DNA of 64,000 nucleotides from Galerina marginata (Eukaryota > Basidiomycota > Agaricomycetes > Agaricales > Galerinaceae), in NCBI GenBank assembly GCA_023014335.1, contig JAECYW010000002.1, positions 1,178,001-1,242,000 on the forward strand, read 5' to 3'. The notes beneath the pieces are model-generated. The model did not search any database. It was not told the DNA's origin and saw nothing but the letters and a program-made list of their open reading frames with translations. Positions 10,202 to 23,316 of the stretch are shown here, in pieces (the stretch's first letter is position 1; each line of letters opens with the position of its first letter). A program made the position numbers and the translations under genes.

Positions 10202-11675
10202 GGACTGGTTCACAGGGTTCAGCTGCTCGCCGGATCTCAGATCCCAGATCTTTCCTTTCCCTCGATGTACATAGTAGCTATCGAATTTATAATCTCGAAC
10301 AAATATCACCTCTGTGTCGATCTAAGACTCATCTGAGATCAGAAATGTTAATATACTTACTGACATCAAATACACACCTACTTCGAATTTTGATGGCCTT
10401 GTACCATTGTACCATTCACAGTGGAAAGAGCATTGCATTGTACGGGACGTCACTGACATCGACAGGTCCCAGGACTGGTGAAGCGCCGAGTAAATTGGAG
10501 CGTGTAGCACTGGACATCTCCGGTAAGCCGTTGACCGTTACTGGCTGAATAATGTAGATAGCTCAAAACTCAACAAGGACTTAAAGACATGCGAGGGCCG
10601 GCGTACATGATAGGGGTTCCCGACTCGGAAATCGTGGCCAGAGTATTGTGCAGGAGTTCAGCACGACGCTGTGCCTGCCTATGCTGGCGAGGAATTACAC
10701 TGCAGTAGACAGGTGCGATGCCTTTACAGAAGGTGACTGGATCTCCAACGTTCAATATCGTATTGAATCCCGGAGAGTTTGGATTGGCCATAGCCTGAAC
10801 AGCTTTTAGCGCTCAAGAAAATAACTTAAAAGGCAAAAAGCTGTAATAAAGATGGTGCCTGGGAAATTGGAATGATCGGATTCATCTGAATGTTGGAAAT
10901 CTGCGCACCATTTTCGAGAAACAGATCCAAATGGAAAAAAAGCGTATGAAGACAGCGTTTGGGTTGTCCTGATGTGGACAAGATCAAATCGCTTTCCGGC
11001 GCCTCCACCGGCCGAATTAGTGTATGAACGCCCGACAATGAATTCAGTTGTAAAGGATACCACGCTTCCCTGGGAAGTGGACAATGTTCTTGATGAGTCC
11101 ACAGTTCGGAGAAAATGAACAGAAACAATTCATGTGGAAAGGTCAATGGGACACTCGGAATTTATACCCACATGTCAGACGAGTTAAAAGGAGATCACCT
11201 TCATGTTCCCCCATTTCTCCGTGGCTGTTTGCATTCCTTGACCAATATTTCCCCATTAAAGGGTCAAAAAAATTACGGGCCCTTCGGCATCAAGGACATA
11301 GTGAATGGGAGGATGTTTGTGACTTACGTTTGCTCGAACCCCTCGTCGTGATCTGAGAAGCGCTACTTACGTAATCGTATGGTTCGCACAAATTGACTTA
11401 GGCGCCCGTCGCCGGAGTAGAAATTGGGAGGTACGTGTCTACCTGTATGCAAGGATCGTCTCCTTTGAACAAGAGTGGCGAGTGACGCCTCTGCGAAAGG
11501 CGGTGGAGTTGTTTCCTTTCAGATGACGTCAATTTTGGCCTTCATTCTGCCCCAAAAGTAGGCGAACTCTCGACAAGTAGAACAGCGGGTAACTTTGGTG
11601 TAAAGCAGGTTCTTCGATAGAGGGACCTGGATCGGGTAAAGCTCGCCTCAAGAATTGTATCCAGAAATTCGACCA

Positions 11676-12203
11676 TCATGACAGAATAAAACCATTTTTT
11701 CCGGAGTCATCCAACGAAGGCATCACGAATTTAGTTACATTTAGCCAAGGTTCAAGTCGGATTGGCGGTTGTCGTTCTTCCCGTTTTCTGTAACCCAGGC
11801 ATTCACGTGATAATCGCCAGTTATCTACCCTTGAGCTCAACTTGAGCTCTCGTAGGGTAAACCGCATATCTATTGGCGCAGATGTCAAGAAGTCCCAACT
11901 TTGGTATGGCGCCGCTACACTGCAGCTACGCGGCGTCCAGCAGATGGGGCTTTTGATACGGGCCAAGTACGTCCGGGTTGTTTCGAAGGAGATTACGAAC
12001 CCATGAAAGTCAAAGGTCTGGAACTCAAAGGTTTGCGTAAAGTTCAAATGAAAGAAGGAGGCAGACCATGATGATGGTGGTCCTTTCGACCTGCTTACAT
12101 AAGAATCGACTTGCGTGGTCGCTTCGAGCAGTGGCTTTTGTCCATGTTCCTCTTTGATCTTGACGCTATCTCCCGCTTCCTTCACCTTCTGGGCTGCTAG
12201 CAT
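11676..12203 (-). CDS. hypothetical open frame, uncertain
   Basis: An uninterrupted 175-codon frame runs toward 11676 and is the longest in this region. The N-terminal part is charged (VKEAGDSVKIKEEHGQKPLL) and the middle has aromatic-rich segments. The composition after about residue 50 is not clearly protein-like, no family is recognised, and stops in all frames follow. It is listed only because nothing else explains the bases. Confidence 0.18.
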   Translation of the reverse strand: MLAAQKVKEAGDSVKIKEEHGQKPLLEATTQVDSYVSRSKGPPSSWSASFFHLNFTQTFEFQTFDFHGFVISFETTRTYLARIKSPICWTPRSCSVAAPYQSWDFLTSAPIDMRFTLRELKLSSRVDNWRLSRECLGYRKREERQPPIRLEPWLNVTKFVMPSLDDSGKNGFILS

Positions 12204-12379
12204 TCAGATCGCACAACTTCGCGTGCCAACAACCTTGTTCTTGCAATTTACACTCGCATTCGACAACAAAGACTATCGATTGCTTGACCCCATTTTATAC
12301 GCGCCTCTCCCAATATTATCAGTGCCATCCAGCACTTTACATTTTGCCCTGAAGATTATCGAGCAATTCATATAAGCTA

Positions 12380-15300
12380 ATGGACCCTCCAGATACACCA
12401 AGAGCTAGGCGCCCTTTGCCAACCCCTGGAGCTCCTCCGCAAACACCCAGCACCCCACTCTTAAGCCATTCCCCAGTTCCGGCGGCTAGTTTTTATGCGT
12501 CACAGAAACCTCAACCTCCACCTCTTCCTTCTCGACATAGAAACCCGGGCTCAAGCCACACCGCATTTGTACCTCCTCCGCGTTACGACTCGCCCTCTTC
12601 GAACAACTCTCCGGGATTCCGAGAACCTGAACTGGTGGCAGGAAGATATCCCAGACGACGATGACATGGTGCCAGATCTGATACCCCAAGATACTGTGGA
12701 TTGGAATAGTAATATCCCCGATGAAGCGAGGCACTGGCCCTCGGAAGGTTGGACGGGGACCGGAGATTGGCAAAACACCACAACTTCAGACTGGGGCGAA
12801 AGATCGACAAATACTAACAACGGGGCAGATTTTGATCCAATAGACTATCTGGGCTCGGGTCCTATGGACCTTGATGTTGCGATCGACGGGCGAAACCGTT
12901 TTGAAGAAACCAATTGGTGGAACCCAGATGTACGTGGAAAATACTGCCGTCCAGGATCTGGGATGCTCGCACCTGTGTTAGGCAGAGGAGCTTCACGATC
13001 CCCACCACTCACTATTCTCTGTCAATGTCACATCACTACCGATAGCTCCTGTTGCGCAACATGTACCTCCTGCTCCTAGCATCCCGAAAGATCAATCCTC
13101 CCCAGGCCCTTCAATGGCACCGTCCTCGAGTCCACCACATTCCCAGCACCCTCCCAACGACCCTTCTCCCTCTGAAGACGAAGTCAGGACCTCGGTGCCT
13201 CACCCAAACGCTTACTATTGCCCCAAAGACAACGGATGGGTGATATTGAGCTGGAAATCCTCTTCAGTTGCTCCTCCCCTCGCTCAGTCCTATATAAAAA
13301 GCTCGAGTCCCCCTCTTCCAGAACAGACACGCCGTCGACGAACAGGGTCATGCATTGACGATGGCGATCATCCTTTTGGCAAGACTAACAAAACTCACCA
13401 TTTCCACAAATACGACAAGGCTGTCGATAGTCATAAACTAACTCCACCGCTTCGTCAAGATGAATGGCAATCTCTAGAGTCGGTCAAGCAAAAAAGGCGC
13501 GTTGGCACTATCATGAAAGCAGACTTGAACATCAATGCAATTAACGTTGACGACGTTGAACTTCTCACCGAAAACGACTCAGAAGCAGGGGCAGAAGAGG
13601 GAAAATTGTTAGATCTTTATGTCTGTTGCCAGTGCTCTTTCTATTGCGTTGCATCAGGAGTTATCCCAGGAGTCATACCTCGGAAACACATTGAGGAACT
13701 TGTACGTGACAAAAAGGGCCATCCGCCTCTAGGGAAGACTGGAGAACAGGCAATCACTCTCGCCTTTGAGACTTTCTTGACGTTGGTGGCCATTCTTCTA
13801 TTTTTCACTTGTCCCTGACTATCTTCGTAGCGCGATCGAAAATAAATTGTGGAAAGGGAATAACAGAATGATCAAGGTGATGAGCTCCGGCTTCCAGTCC
13901 AAAGTGGGATGGAATCCGAACATGTACGCCGTCAGAGATTCTAAGATGACCTTTAACTCAGATTATTTTAGTAAACGCATCTTTGAGCTTTTAGGCTTTG
14001 CGGAAGAGGTCGTTGAACGCGATAGCACTTTGAAGCCTCCCATAACAGACTCATCTACGCAACTTGGGAAGCAAAACCGGCGCAAACTCCTTCGCGCTTG
14101 GTTGGAAATTGGCGCCTGGCTAACGGACTTTAAACGACTGAATGGTATTTCTTTACTACTTAGATGCATATGACATTAACGAAGATTGCAGCATCCCATT
14201 TCAAGGACATGAAAGAGTATAAACTCTATGTTCAGCTGGACAGTGCGAGAGAAATGTATCAAACTGCGATTGGTGCTCATCCTGATCAAAGTTTGTGGCC
14301 AATTCGCGTGCGGCCATGTTTTAGTTCTGACTGGAGCTGATGACAGTTCCTCGAGGTGGATTACCAGATGGAATGTTGGAAGTGGTTCGACCACTGGAGG
14401 TTGCCTTCCGAGGACTTGGTCTAACTCTTACCACATTTTCAGGTGGTACGTGTTCAGTCTTCTTACTTGACGACTTAATATCGACGCCTTTCCAGATCTA
14501 TTAGTGTTTGCCTACCTTGCACAATGTCGTTGCGATCCTGCAGGAACACCAAAGTACTTCACTTACTTGGCGACAATTGTGAAGCAACTCCATGCGTATG
14601 GGGATTGCCCTTCCCAGCTACAAGATCTGTTGGCTTTTGAACAATCTCGTGAACGTTTCACCTTGGAGGATGTCTCAACTGCTGCTGTAACTCTCGGATT
14701 TGGTGCCGAGAATGTTCTCCGCGTCGAATATGATGACGAGATACCGGATGAATTCGTTGAGAACGCTTGGAAGGACTGTGTCAAACGGTCTTGGCGCGAC
14801 TTCGAACATGGGTCGGAAACACACAGACTCTCGAACGATGCGTTTAATATACTTGCTGAAACGAGAGGCAGTGTCCGATTGAAGAGGGCATGGGAAATTG
14901 GCAAGGAGAAATTCATGAACCCTGATCGTGCTTATTCTACCCTGGAAATTCCTAAAGATGTGGATGATTACATGTTGATCACAGTCTATAATATGAGGGT
15001 CAGTTTTTTTCTTATTTTCCGTCGCCCACACTCACTTAAGGTGCTCAGATCGAGGAAACACCAATGCAATTGGAAAAAATGCGAGAGGCTATGATAGTTA
15101 TTGCAGAAGTGAGAGACAGCGAGCGTCTGCGTCAGTTCATGTCTTCGGGCCTGGATCGTACGTTTTGCTTCTTAATTCTTATGCGCAAGTACTGAACTGA
15201 TGTCGCTCCAGCTGGCGATATTGTTGCCCCAACGCGGCCCGATCTACCCCGTGGACTCAATCAGTTAGGAAATACCTGCTACCTTAATTCGTTGCTACAG

Positions 15301-17339
15301 GTAAATGTGGCTTCTTTGTCATTTTCTAGGCACTTACCTGGGCATAGTACTTTTATACCATCAAAGACCTTCGAGAAGCAGTGTTACCTATGTCTAAATT
15401 GGACCTCAAAACACTCGATGACGAAAAACTGACGGATGAAAACTTGAAACGACATCGTGTTGGTGGAAGACTAGTCACCAGACGGGAGATCACCCGTTCA
15501 AGAAAATGTAAGTGTTCAATTAATTATTTTCCACCGCTTTATTAATTTTGTTTTGCAGTCATCAATCAACTGGCCGAACTATTTTTCAATCTCGAGTATT
15601 GCGACGCAGCTGCTGTGACGCCAACGGTGGAGTTGGCCAAGCTTGCTTTGATCACATCGAGGGACGAGGAGGAAGACGAGGTCGATAAAGGCGGAACAGA
15701 TTCTTCAAACGATACGGATGCCACCCTTGTCGATGACGGACCTTCTCGAATGGCAGTGATGCAATCGCCTGGAAGATCGTCCAGTTCTGTGCTAGGAAAG
15801 CGACCGCGGGACCTCGACCGCCAGCGCAATGAAATGGAGGTTGACAGTCCTTTGTCTCAATCCCCCAAGGAAAGGGATGGTTTCGTCGTGGTTTCTTCTC
15901 AACGAGACACGCGTTCGCCCGAGCCGATGGCCGAAGCATCGTCCTCAAAGGTTCCCCCTCGTCGATCAAGACGGTGACACCAAGATGGCGGTGGCTCCTG
16001 CAGCTCAAAAACCTGTATCTGTAAGGAAGCGAGTTGAGGCAAATGATTCAACGATGATGTTTGGTGAGACCCTTAGCCCGTTGTCGACCTTTAAATCTGA
16101 ATTCTCCTTTTTAGGCAAGCAACATGACGTTGCGGAATGTATGGACAACTGCATGTTCCAGATCGAAACGGCTTTGCTAAAGTTCGACGACATAAGTGAT
16201 GGGTCTGACAAGACGAGTGTGGTCAAGAGGTAAGTAACATCACTGGTACCCCCCTTCTGTACGTCTGACCTGTATGTAGTCTCTTCTATGGGAAAATCCG
16301 CCAACGCTTGACCGGTGCAGATGCCCAACATTCACGCTCTTCGATACATGAAAAGGAAGATCTATTTTCACATCTTCCGGTCAATGTTACCAACGACGGT
16401 GTCGACATTTACGATGGACTAAGCGGATATTTCGATGATGTGGTCGAATTTGAGGGTCGGAAAGCTAGAATGGAAGTGACGCTGGTGGACTTGCCCCCCG
16501 TGTTGCAGATCCAACTTCAGGTATGCCTCAGTTTCTTCTCTTTTCCGGTCCAAACCTTGACCTGATCGTATTGCAGAGAGTGCAATTTAATCGTGAAACA
16601 CTTCAACCTTACAAATCGCAAGCTTATGTTAAGTTCGGCGAGAATTTGTACATGGACCGATTTATGGATACAGCCGATCCCTCAAAGAAGGTCAAATCAA
16701 AAGCCATACAATCCGAACTCAATTCTTGCCGCGATCGAGTTCGCCTTCTCGTTGAAGGCAAAGTAAGTCGACACATTCCATAATGATAGATCTCTGTTGA
16801 CTTATATCCCAGGATTTACCCTTTGCATCCTCGCTGGAACAAACGCGGAGGTTCTTACTCGGTTTGAGGGCCGATACTGTGCCTGGAATTGATGACGATG
16901 TCATCCAACAGTTGGATGAAGAAAAAATCCGAATTAACGCAGAGATAGATAGCCTCCGCGCTCGGATTGAGGTTCTCAAGAATCAACTGGAAGTCATTTG
17001 GGCAGATTGCACTGAAGCTGCCTATGAGCTTACCTCGGTTTTCATCCATCGTGGCTCCTCACCTTCTTGGGGCCATTACTTCTTCTATTCCCGACATCTG
17101 CCCGGTTCCCCGGATTCGTGGTTCAAGTACAATGACTCGGACGTCACCGTTGTTTCAAAAGACGAAGTTCTTGCCGATACAACTGGGTCTACCGCAAATC
17201 CTTATCTGGTTTGTAATCTTCCTTTGTTTAGGATCCACAGCCGGTGCTAACTAACTTCAAGCTTGTTTTTGCCCGGAAGGGTTCAGATGTCGTTGATACC
17301 GTGAAGCGGTTCGATTCAACAATGTTGGACTCACAATAA
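12380..17339 (+). CDS. UBP2: UBP2-type ubiquitin carboxyl-terminal hydrolase
   Basis: Large deubiquitinase of the USP class resembling yeast Ubp2. A disordered Pro/Ser-rich N-terminus (12380-12620) leads to a Trp-rich acidic segment, then a Cys-containing region (LYVCCQCSFYCVASGVIPG, near 13615) and a long helical region. The catalytic domain starts near 15240 with the Cys box GLNQLGNTCYLNSLLQ. An acidic insert (15650-16000) separates it from KQHDVAECMDNCM, and the His box lies at about 17060-17150 (SWGHYFFYSRHL, then DSWFKYNDSDVTVV). The stop is at 17337-17339. More than ten short introns are needed. Near 12617 the frame must shift by one base (PG to SENLNWWQEDIPD), a TT run, as in other genes of this window. 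Confidence 0.93.
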
Positions 17340-17756
17340 GCATTTTCAATGCCTAACTTTTTGGAATATTACGACATCTGTATAGTACACTATTGTTTTA
17401 CCATTACTGAGACCCCATCATCGTACTGTAAAAATTAACACGTCTAGATTAAGTTATTCGAACATGGACATTTCATTCACGATTCATGGTAGTAATTTAA
17501 CATTATATGCTGTTGCCCATACTTAGCTTCAAAGTTACCCATAGCCCTAGATCAACGATATGTTGGATGAATACAAGACCGACGCAAGTCAACTGCTGCA
17601 ACTTGAAATATGGTTGGATGTAGACTTCGATCAAAATACAGTGCGTGATCCTCAAATGCTTAAAAAATATCGGTTGTGATAGAATATGCCTACAGAAGAT
17701 GATAGATGTCATTTACACAGACTTATGATTGTGAATTTTCGGTACACATACTGCAT
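17340..17756. other. intergenic, convergent 3' regions
   Basis: These 417 AT-rich bases lie between the UBP2 stop and the stop of the small minus-strand gene. They presumably carry two 3' untranslated regions. No gene is seen. Confidence 0.4.
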
Positions 17757-18116
17757 TCAACCATGGGTATCGGTATCTGGTAAAAGGGTACCGTCCTGTC
17801 TAGACCCTCGCACGGTGTCGTTGTCTGCAGCCTCGACATCCGTTTCATTGACTGAGGGACCCAGGAGAGCTAAAAGACTATCCAAGTTCTCCAGAACGCT
17901 GTCGATTTTGCTTTCCATTCCCTGAGCCATAGTATCTGCACTGGTGAGGCGCTCGAGCAATTCCATAACATCTTCGCCTCCGAGAAGATTCGGATTCTCT
18001 GTCATGACCGCCGATATTTCTGCCTCGACTTCGAGTATTTCGTCATTGGTTGAAGTAATAACGTCCTGATCGACTGAATCTGTGCCTTTTGGTCTGGTAT
18101 CTGTGTTTACTGACAT
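17757..18116 (-). CDS. small acidic coiled-coil protein, unknown function
   Basis: Single-exon frame of 119 residues starting at the first in-frame ATG at 18116. The frame also stays open upstream across the THOC1 start, but only from a GTG. The middle is predicted helical and heptad-like: EDVMELLERLTSADTMAQ, then MESKIDSVLENLDSLLALLG. Both ends are acidic and low in hydrophobics. I do not recognise the family. The protein-like composition and the head-to-head position 50 bp from THOC1 favour a real gene. Confidence 0.55.
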   Translation of the reverse strand: MSVNTDTRPKGTDSVDQDVITSTNDEILEVEAEISAVMTENPNLLGGEDVMELLERLTSADTMAQGMESKIDSVLENLDSLLALLGPSVNETDVEAADNDTVRGSRQDGTLLPDTDTHG

Positions 18117-18166
18117 GACGACACGAACGAGAGTATGGTTTGGGCCTATTTCGGATTCCGCTACTG
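18117..18166. promoter_or_regulatory. 50-bp gap between divergent starts, small protein / THOC1
   Basis: If the ATG at 18116 is used, only 50 bases separate it from the THOC1 ATG at 18167, so transcription starts would probably overlap the neighbouring coding region. No TATA-like element is evident. Confidence 0.3.
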
Positions 18167-20724
18167 ATGGCTTCTCTGCAACCACATCTTACCAGCCTCT
18201 TGAACTCCCTGCCTCCTTCACCGATAGAACAAGCCAAATTAGATGAACTCGTCATTAGTACACTGGCAGAAACCAAGGAGAATTCTTCACCGGAAAACAG
18301 GAAGAGCCAATGGGAGTACTTGCTAAAAAACGACATCTTCTTGCTAGCGGTAAGACGACGGTTTGGTCCATGCTACTGATTTGATAATTTAATTTCGAAA
18401 CCTTGTAGGCGACAGAAGGAAAGGCTTTGAAGGAAGATGAAGTCAAGTACTATCAGGATATATGTGACAAACTGGACCTTATATTGAATTTTACCGACCA
18501 CGGTATGAGGCTGGCTATCGTTGTGCAAGTATTGACATCCATTCCGCGACAGATGCTTGTGAACCAATATTCCCTTTAATGGTTCTTCAAGATCTCCTCG
18601 AGACACAAACTATCGCGTCATGTTCGCATATCTTTTCATGGATCGAATCTCGCGCAGCGCGACTCACGGAGGGAATGGTGCCACAGAAGGGCAAGGCGCT
18701 TATTCTGTTGCGAACATTGAACGACTTGCTACGCCGTCTCTCAAAGATAGGCAGTACCACTATCTTCTGTGGCCGAATATTGACCTTTTTGAGTGGTGTT
18801 TTTCCTCTTGGAGAACGAAGCGGTGTTAACCTTCGAGGGGAATACGGTCCCACATGGGAAGGTGTCCTGTTTTCTGACAAGTCAAAACAAGACAATAAGG
18901 ACGAAGATGTGGCGATGGACGGGACTGCACAGCCGCCGAAAGAAGACACTGTTGCAGTGAGCGAGAAAATGGAAGTGGACTTCGCGACAACGCCTGCGTC
19001 ACAGAGTATAGCAGAAAAGAAAGAAGGCAGGTCATGGTCACTTTTCACAGGCCATATTCTCTTATACCATTCTTTAGACTTCTATAACACATTTTGGTCA
19101 CTTCAATTACCGTTCTCCAAACCTCCTTTGTTTGCCAAAAAGGAAACATTTCCAGCCTTCAAAGACGCAGTGAACAAAGTCATGCCAGTCATAAAAGAAG
19201 CTACCGCAAAGGAAAGAGCTATGATGGGTAGCAGAGGTGGGGCAGGTAGCGTCCATAACCTGAAGCGGAAACGGGAGCCAGACGAAGAAAGCAATTCCAA
19301 TGAATATTTCTTCGCGAAGTTTTTGACCAGTCCCGACCTTCTCGATCTCGAGGTAAGAGCAAATGATCCTCTCTTTCCTTGTTCTCATACCTATAAAGAT
19401 CGCGGATACCCATTTCCGCCGCCAATTCCTATTTCAACTTTTAACCCTGTTGAACCACCTTCTTAACTTTACGAAAACTGCGAAAGCCGCATGGGTTTCG
19501 GCTCGTAATCGCTCGCTACAAATGGATTTTACGCTGGAGGAGGCGGAAATCCAATGGGTGCAAGAAGCGGTCACCAAAGTTATTGAAGAACTGAGGCAAA
19601 CAACACCTAATGGCCGGACGTTTGCGGACACCGTCACCGCTATTCTGGAGCGAGAGAGAAATTGGGTGAAATGGAAAAATGAATTGTGTACTCCCTTTGA
19701 CAAAGAACCATGGAGCGAAGAGGTGGATGGCAGGGAGCTCGGCTTCATTGAGGCTACCCAAAGTGTCAGAGATGGAATGAGAGTGCCGCTTGAGGATTGG
19801 AAATGGTATCTGGGCACAAAACCGCTTTCGGAAATCTGGGACATGGGTTATAAGAGCTTGGAAGATCTGAAAAATCCATTCCAGTTGAGTGCAATGCCCC
19901 TTTTTTTTTGAGACTTCCATTGATATTTATTCTGTCTTTTGTTAGAACTGGTGAAGTCAAAGATTTTGTAAAGAAAATCAAACAAGAAGACGCGCGCATT
20001 AATATGCGGAAACAAAGGCTAGAAAAAATGGCACAAGCAAAAACCAGAGCTGCCCCTGCTGTGACCAAAAATACGGCCCTGGAACCACCCCCAGCCATCA
20101 TTGTGTCGTCAGAAATTAGTCAAGTCAGTAAAGCAGAAGCTCGCCCCGAACCGGTATCTGGAAACCTTGCTGCGCCGCGGCCCGTACCAGCGATTGGCAG
20201 TTCTCCCATTCACCCATCTCTTCCGCCTAAGCCCGGCTCACCGTCGAAACTCGCAAATTCCTCGCAAGAATCTGCCAGAACTGCCACAGCGACACCGAAT
20301 AATGCACCCGCACCCACACCTGGACCTACTCCAGCACCTGCTACACCAGCTCCGGTGCAAGCACCGATGCCTCCCGACGAAGAGATTGCCAAATATGACG
20401 AGGCGAGTTCTACATCACATACACACAACTCCATTAACCTACCTTTTATTATTAGAACAAGCAACGATGGGCATGGCTTGCGCTTCGTGCGGCCCGTGAT
20501 CAACACCTGCAGCATTTCGGTAAGATAGGGACCGGCGACATCGAAATCTTAGCACAGGAAATCGAAAGGGAGAAGGAAAAGAGCTTGAAGGCGAAGACAC
20601 TTCCAGTGGAATGACAGCTGAAGAGCAGGGATCTGGAAGCCCGTCCTCAGGGACAGCACTCGCTGCAGATGGCTCGGAATCGAATCTAAGAGATACTGAA
20701 GGAGACGTGAAAATGGAAGGATGA
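18167..20724 (+). CDS. THOC1: THO complex subunit 1 (THOC1 / Hpr1)
   Basis: Component of the nuclear THO/TREX complex, which couples transcription to mRNP assembly and export and limits R-loops. Diagnostic segments are [68 protein letters not shown] and [13 protein letters not shown] (18590-18860), then [19 protein letters not shown] and [20 protein letters not shown] Pro/Ala-rich linker (20040-20400) precedes [20 protein letters not shown]. That last join uses an intron at 20403-20455 that begins GCGAGT, a GC-AG intron. The frame then meets a stop at 20614, but a one-base deletion near 20587 would continue into an acidic tail ([15 protein letters not shown]) ending VKMEG at 20724. I give the longer end as the more likely one. 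Confidence 0.92.
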
Positions 20725-20944
20725 ACCACTTCATTAGTACTTTGTATACTGTTTTTAAATGTTTTCTATGGAGAACCCTGATGCATATGGGGACCCGATG
20801 AAAGATTAGCGCGTGATCGGCCAATAACATATAAAGCTGGCACTGATCCGATTTCTTCAGACAGTCCGTTAACGCGAGGTTTAGTCAAATCCAACTCCTC
20901 TCTCTTCCGCGAATTCCAGCCCACTTCTTTCTCTTCGCCTCATA

Positions 20945-22435
<1,491 letters not shown>

Positions 22436-23316
22436 GACAAAACGGACAAAATTCTCTGTAGAAGTTCTGGTGCGCAATTTAAGAAGATAATTTCCATAGA
22501 TTTCACCCTATTATTTGGATATTGGTTTGACTCTATTTTGACTTATTCTGTTTTTACACGTTTATCCATTGGCCTTATTTAATTTCCTTCTGATTAGCGG
22601 GTCCTGAGTGTATGAAGCATGGTCTAGATCCAACCAACTGAACTGAACATAGATTACAAAGATTTAGAGTATGTGAGTTTTCGGTTCTAAGCCAAAAAGA
22701 CGAACAAACTTACATCTAGGAACCACCATTACAGGCCCTTCTAAACCCCAAGCTATATGGCGACGTTTATTGTTGGTATCTCGCTCTGATTTATCTTCCG
22801 GCTATGTCACACTCTCCCGAATCTCAGCGTACTGCCAATCGCAGGTGCTACCCGTTACCCAAACCAATTCATGTGACTTCGACACCGTAATATGTTGGCT
22901 GCAAATTGGGGCCATCTTGCTCATCGGAAGAATTTTTATCCATTGAACTCACGTATCCACTGTCCCGTGGAACTGTTTCGCAGGACCTGGCCTTCTAGAT
23001 ATGAACCTAGACAACCGACACCTTGGAGTGTTATAACTTTCCCGTTTTAATGGCGACGAGATGTTAACGGACTCTCTTCTACACGGAGAATGGTTTAGGC
23101 GGCCAAACGTTCTTGCCAAATAGGGGTTTAAACCACTGAATACTCGACGAAACTCGGTCGCTCGACAGGGAAGAAGCAGAACTCCGTGGAGTGAGGGACC
23201 AAAAGCAACATCAGCATAACTGACGGAGGCGGTCCAGCACGGTCCTAATTGCCGATGGTTACCTATTTAAAGGGCCATTACAAGGCTTCAAGAATTCCTG
23301 CCGACCCTTCAACACA
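22436..23316. other. intergenic
   Basis: No gene is seen in about 880 bases between the epimerase and the transporter. The only open frames are short and without recognisable content. Confidence 0.4.

Larger units (their letters stand above)
9804..12379. other. 2.6 kb region without a recognisable gene
   Basis: Several open frames of 60-175 codons lie on both strands (for example minus 10570-10791, 10806-11146 and 11676-12203) but none shows a known domain and no joined model is convincing. There are no long terminal repeats, inverted repeats or transposase motifs that I can see. It may hold a lineage-specific multi-exon gene on the minus strand or a decayed one. Confidence 0.4.

Noticed and set aside
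9804..12379. Transposable element
   Set aside because: No terminal repeats, transposase, integrase or reverse-transcriptase motifs were visible.
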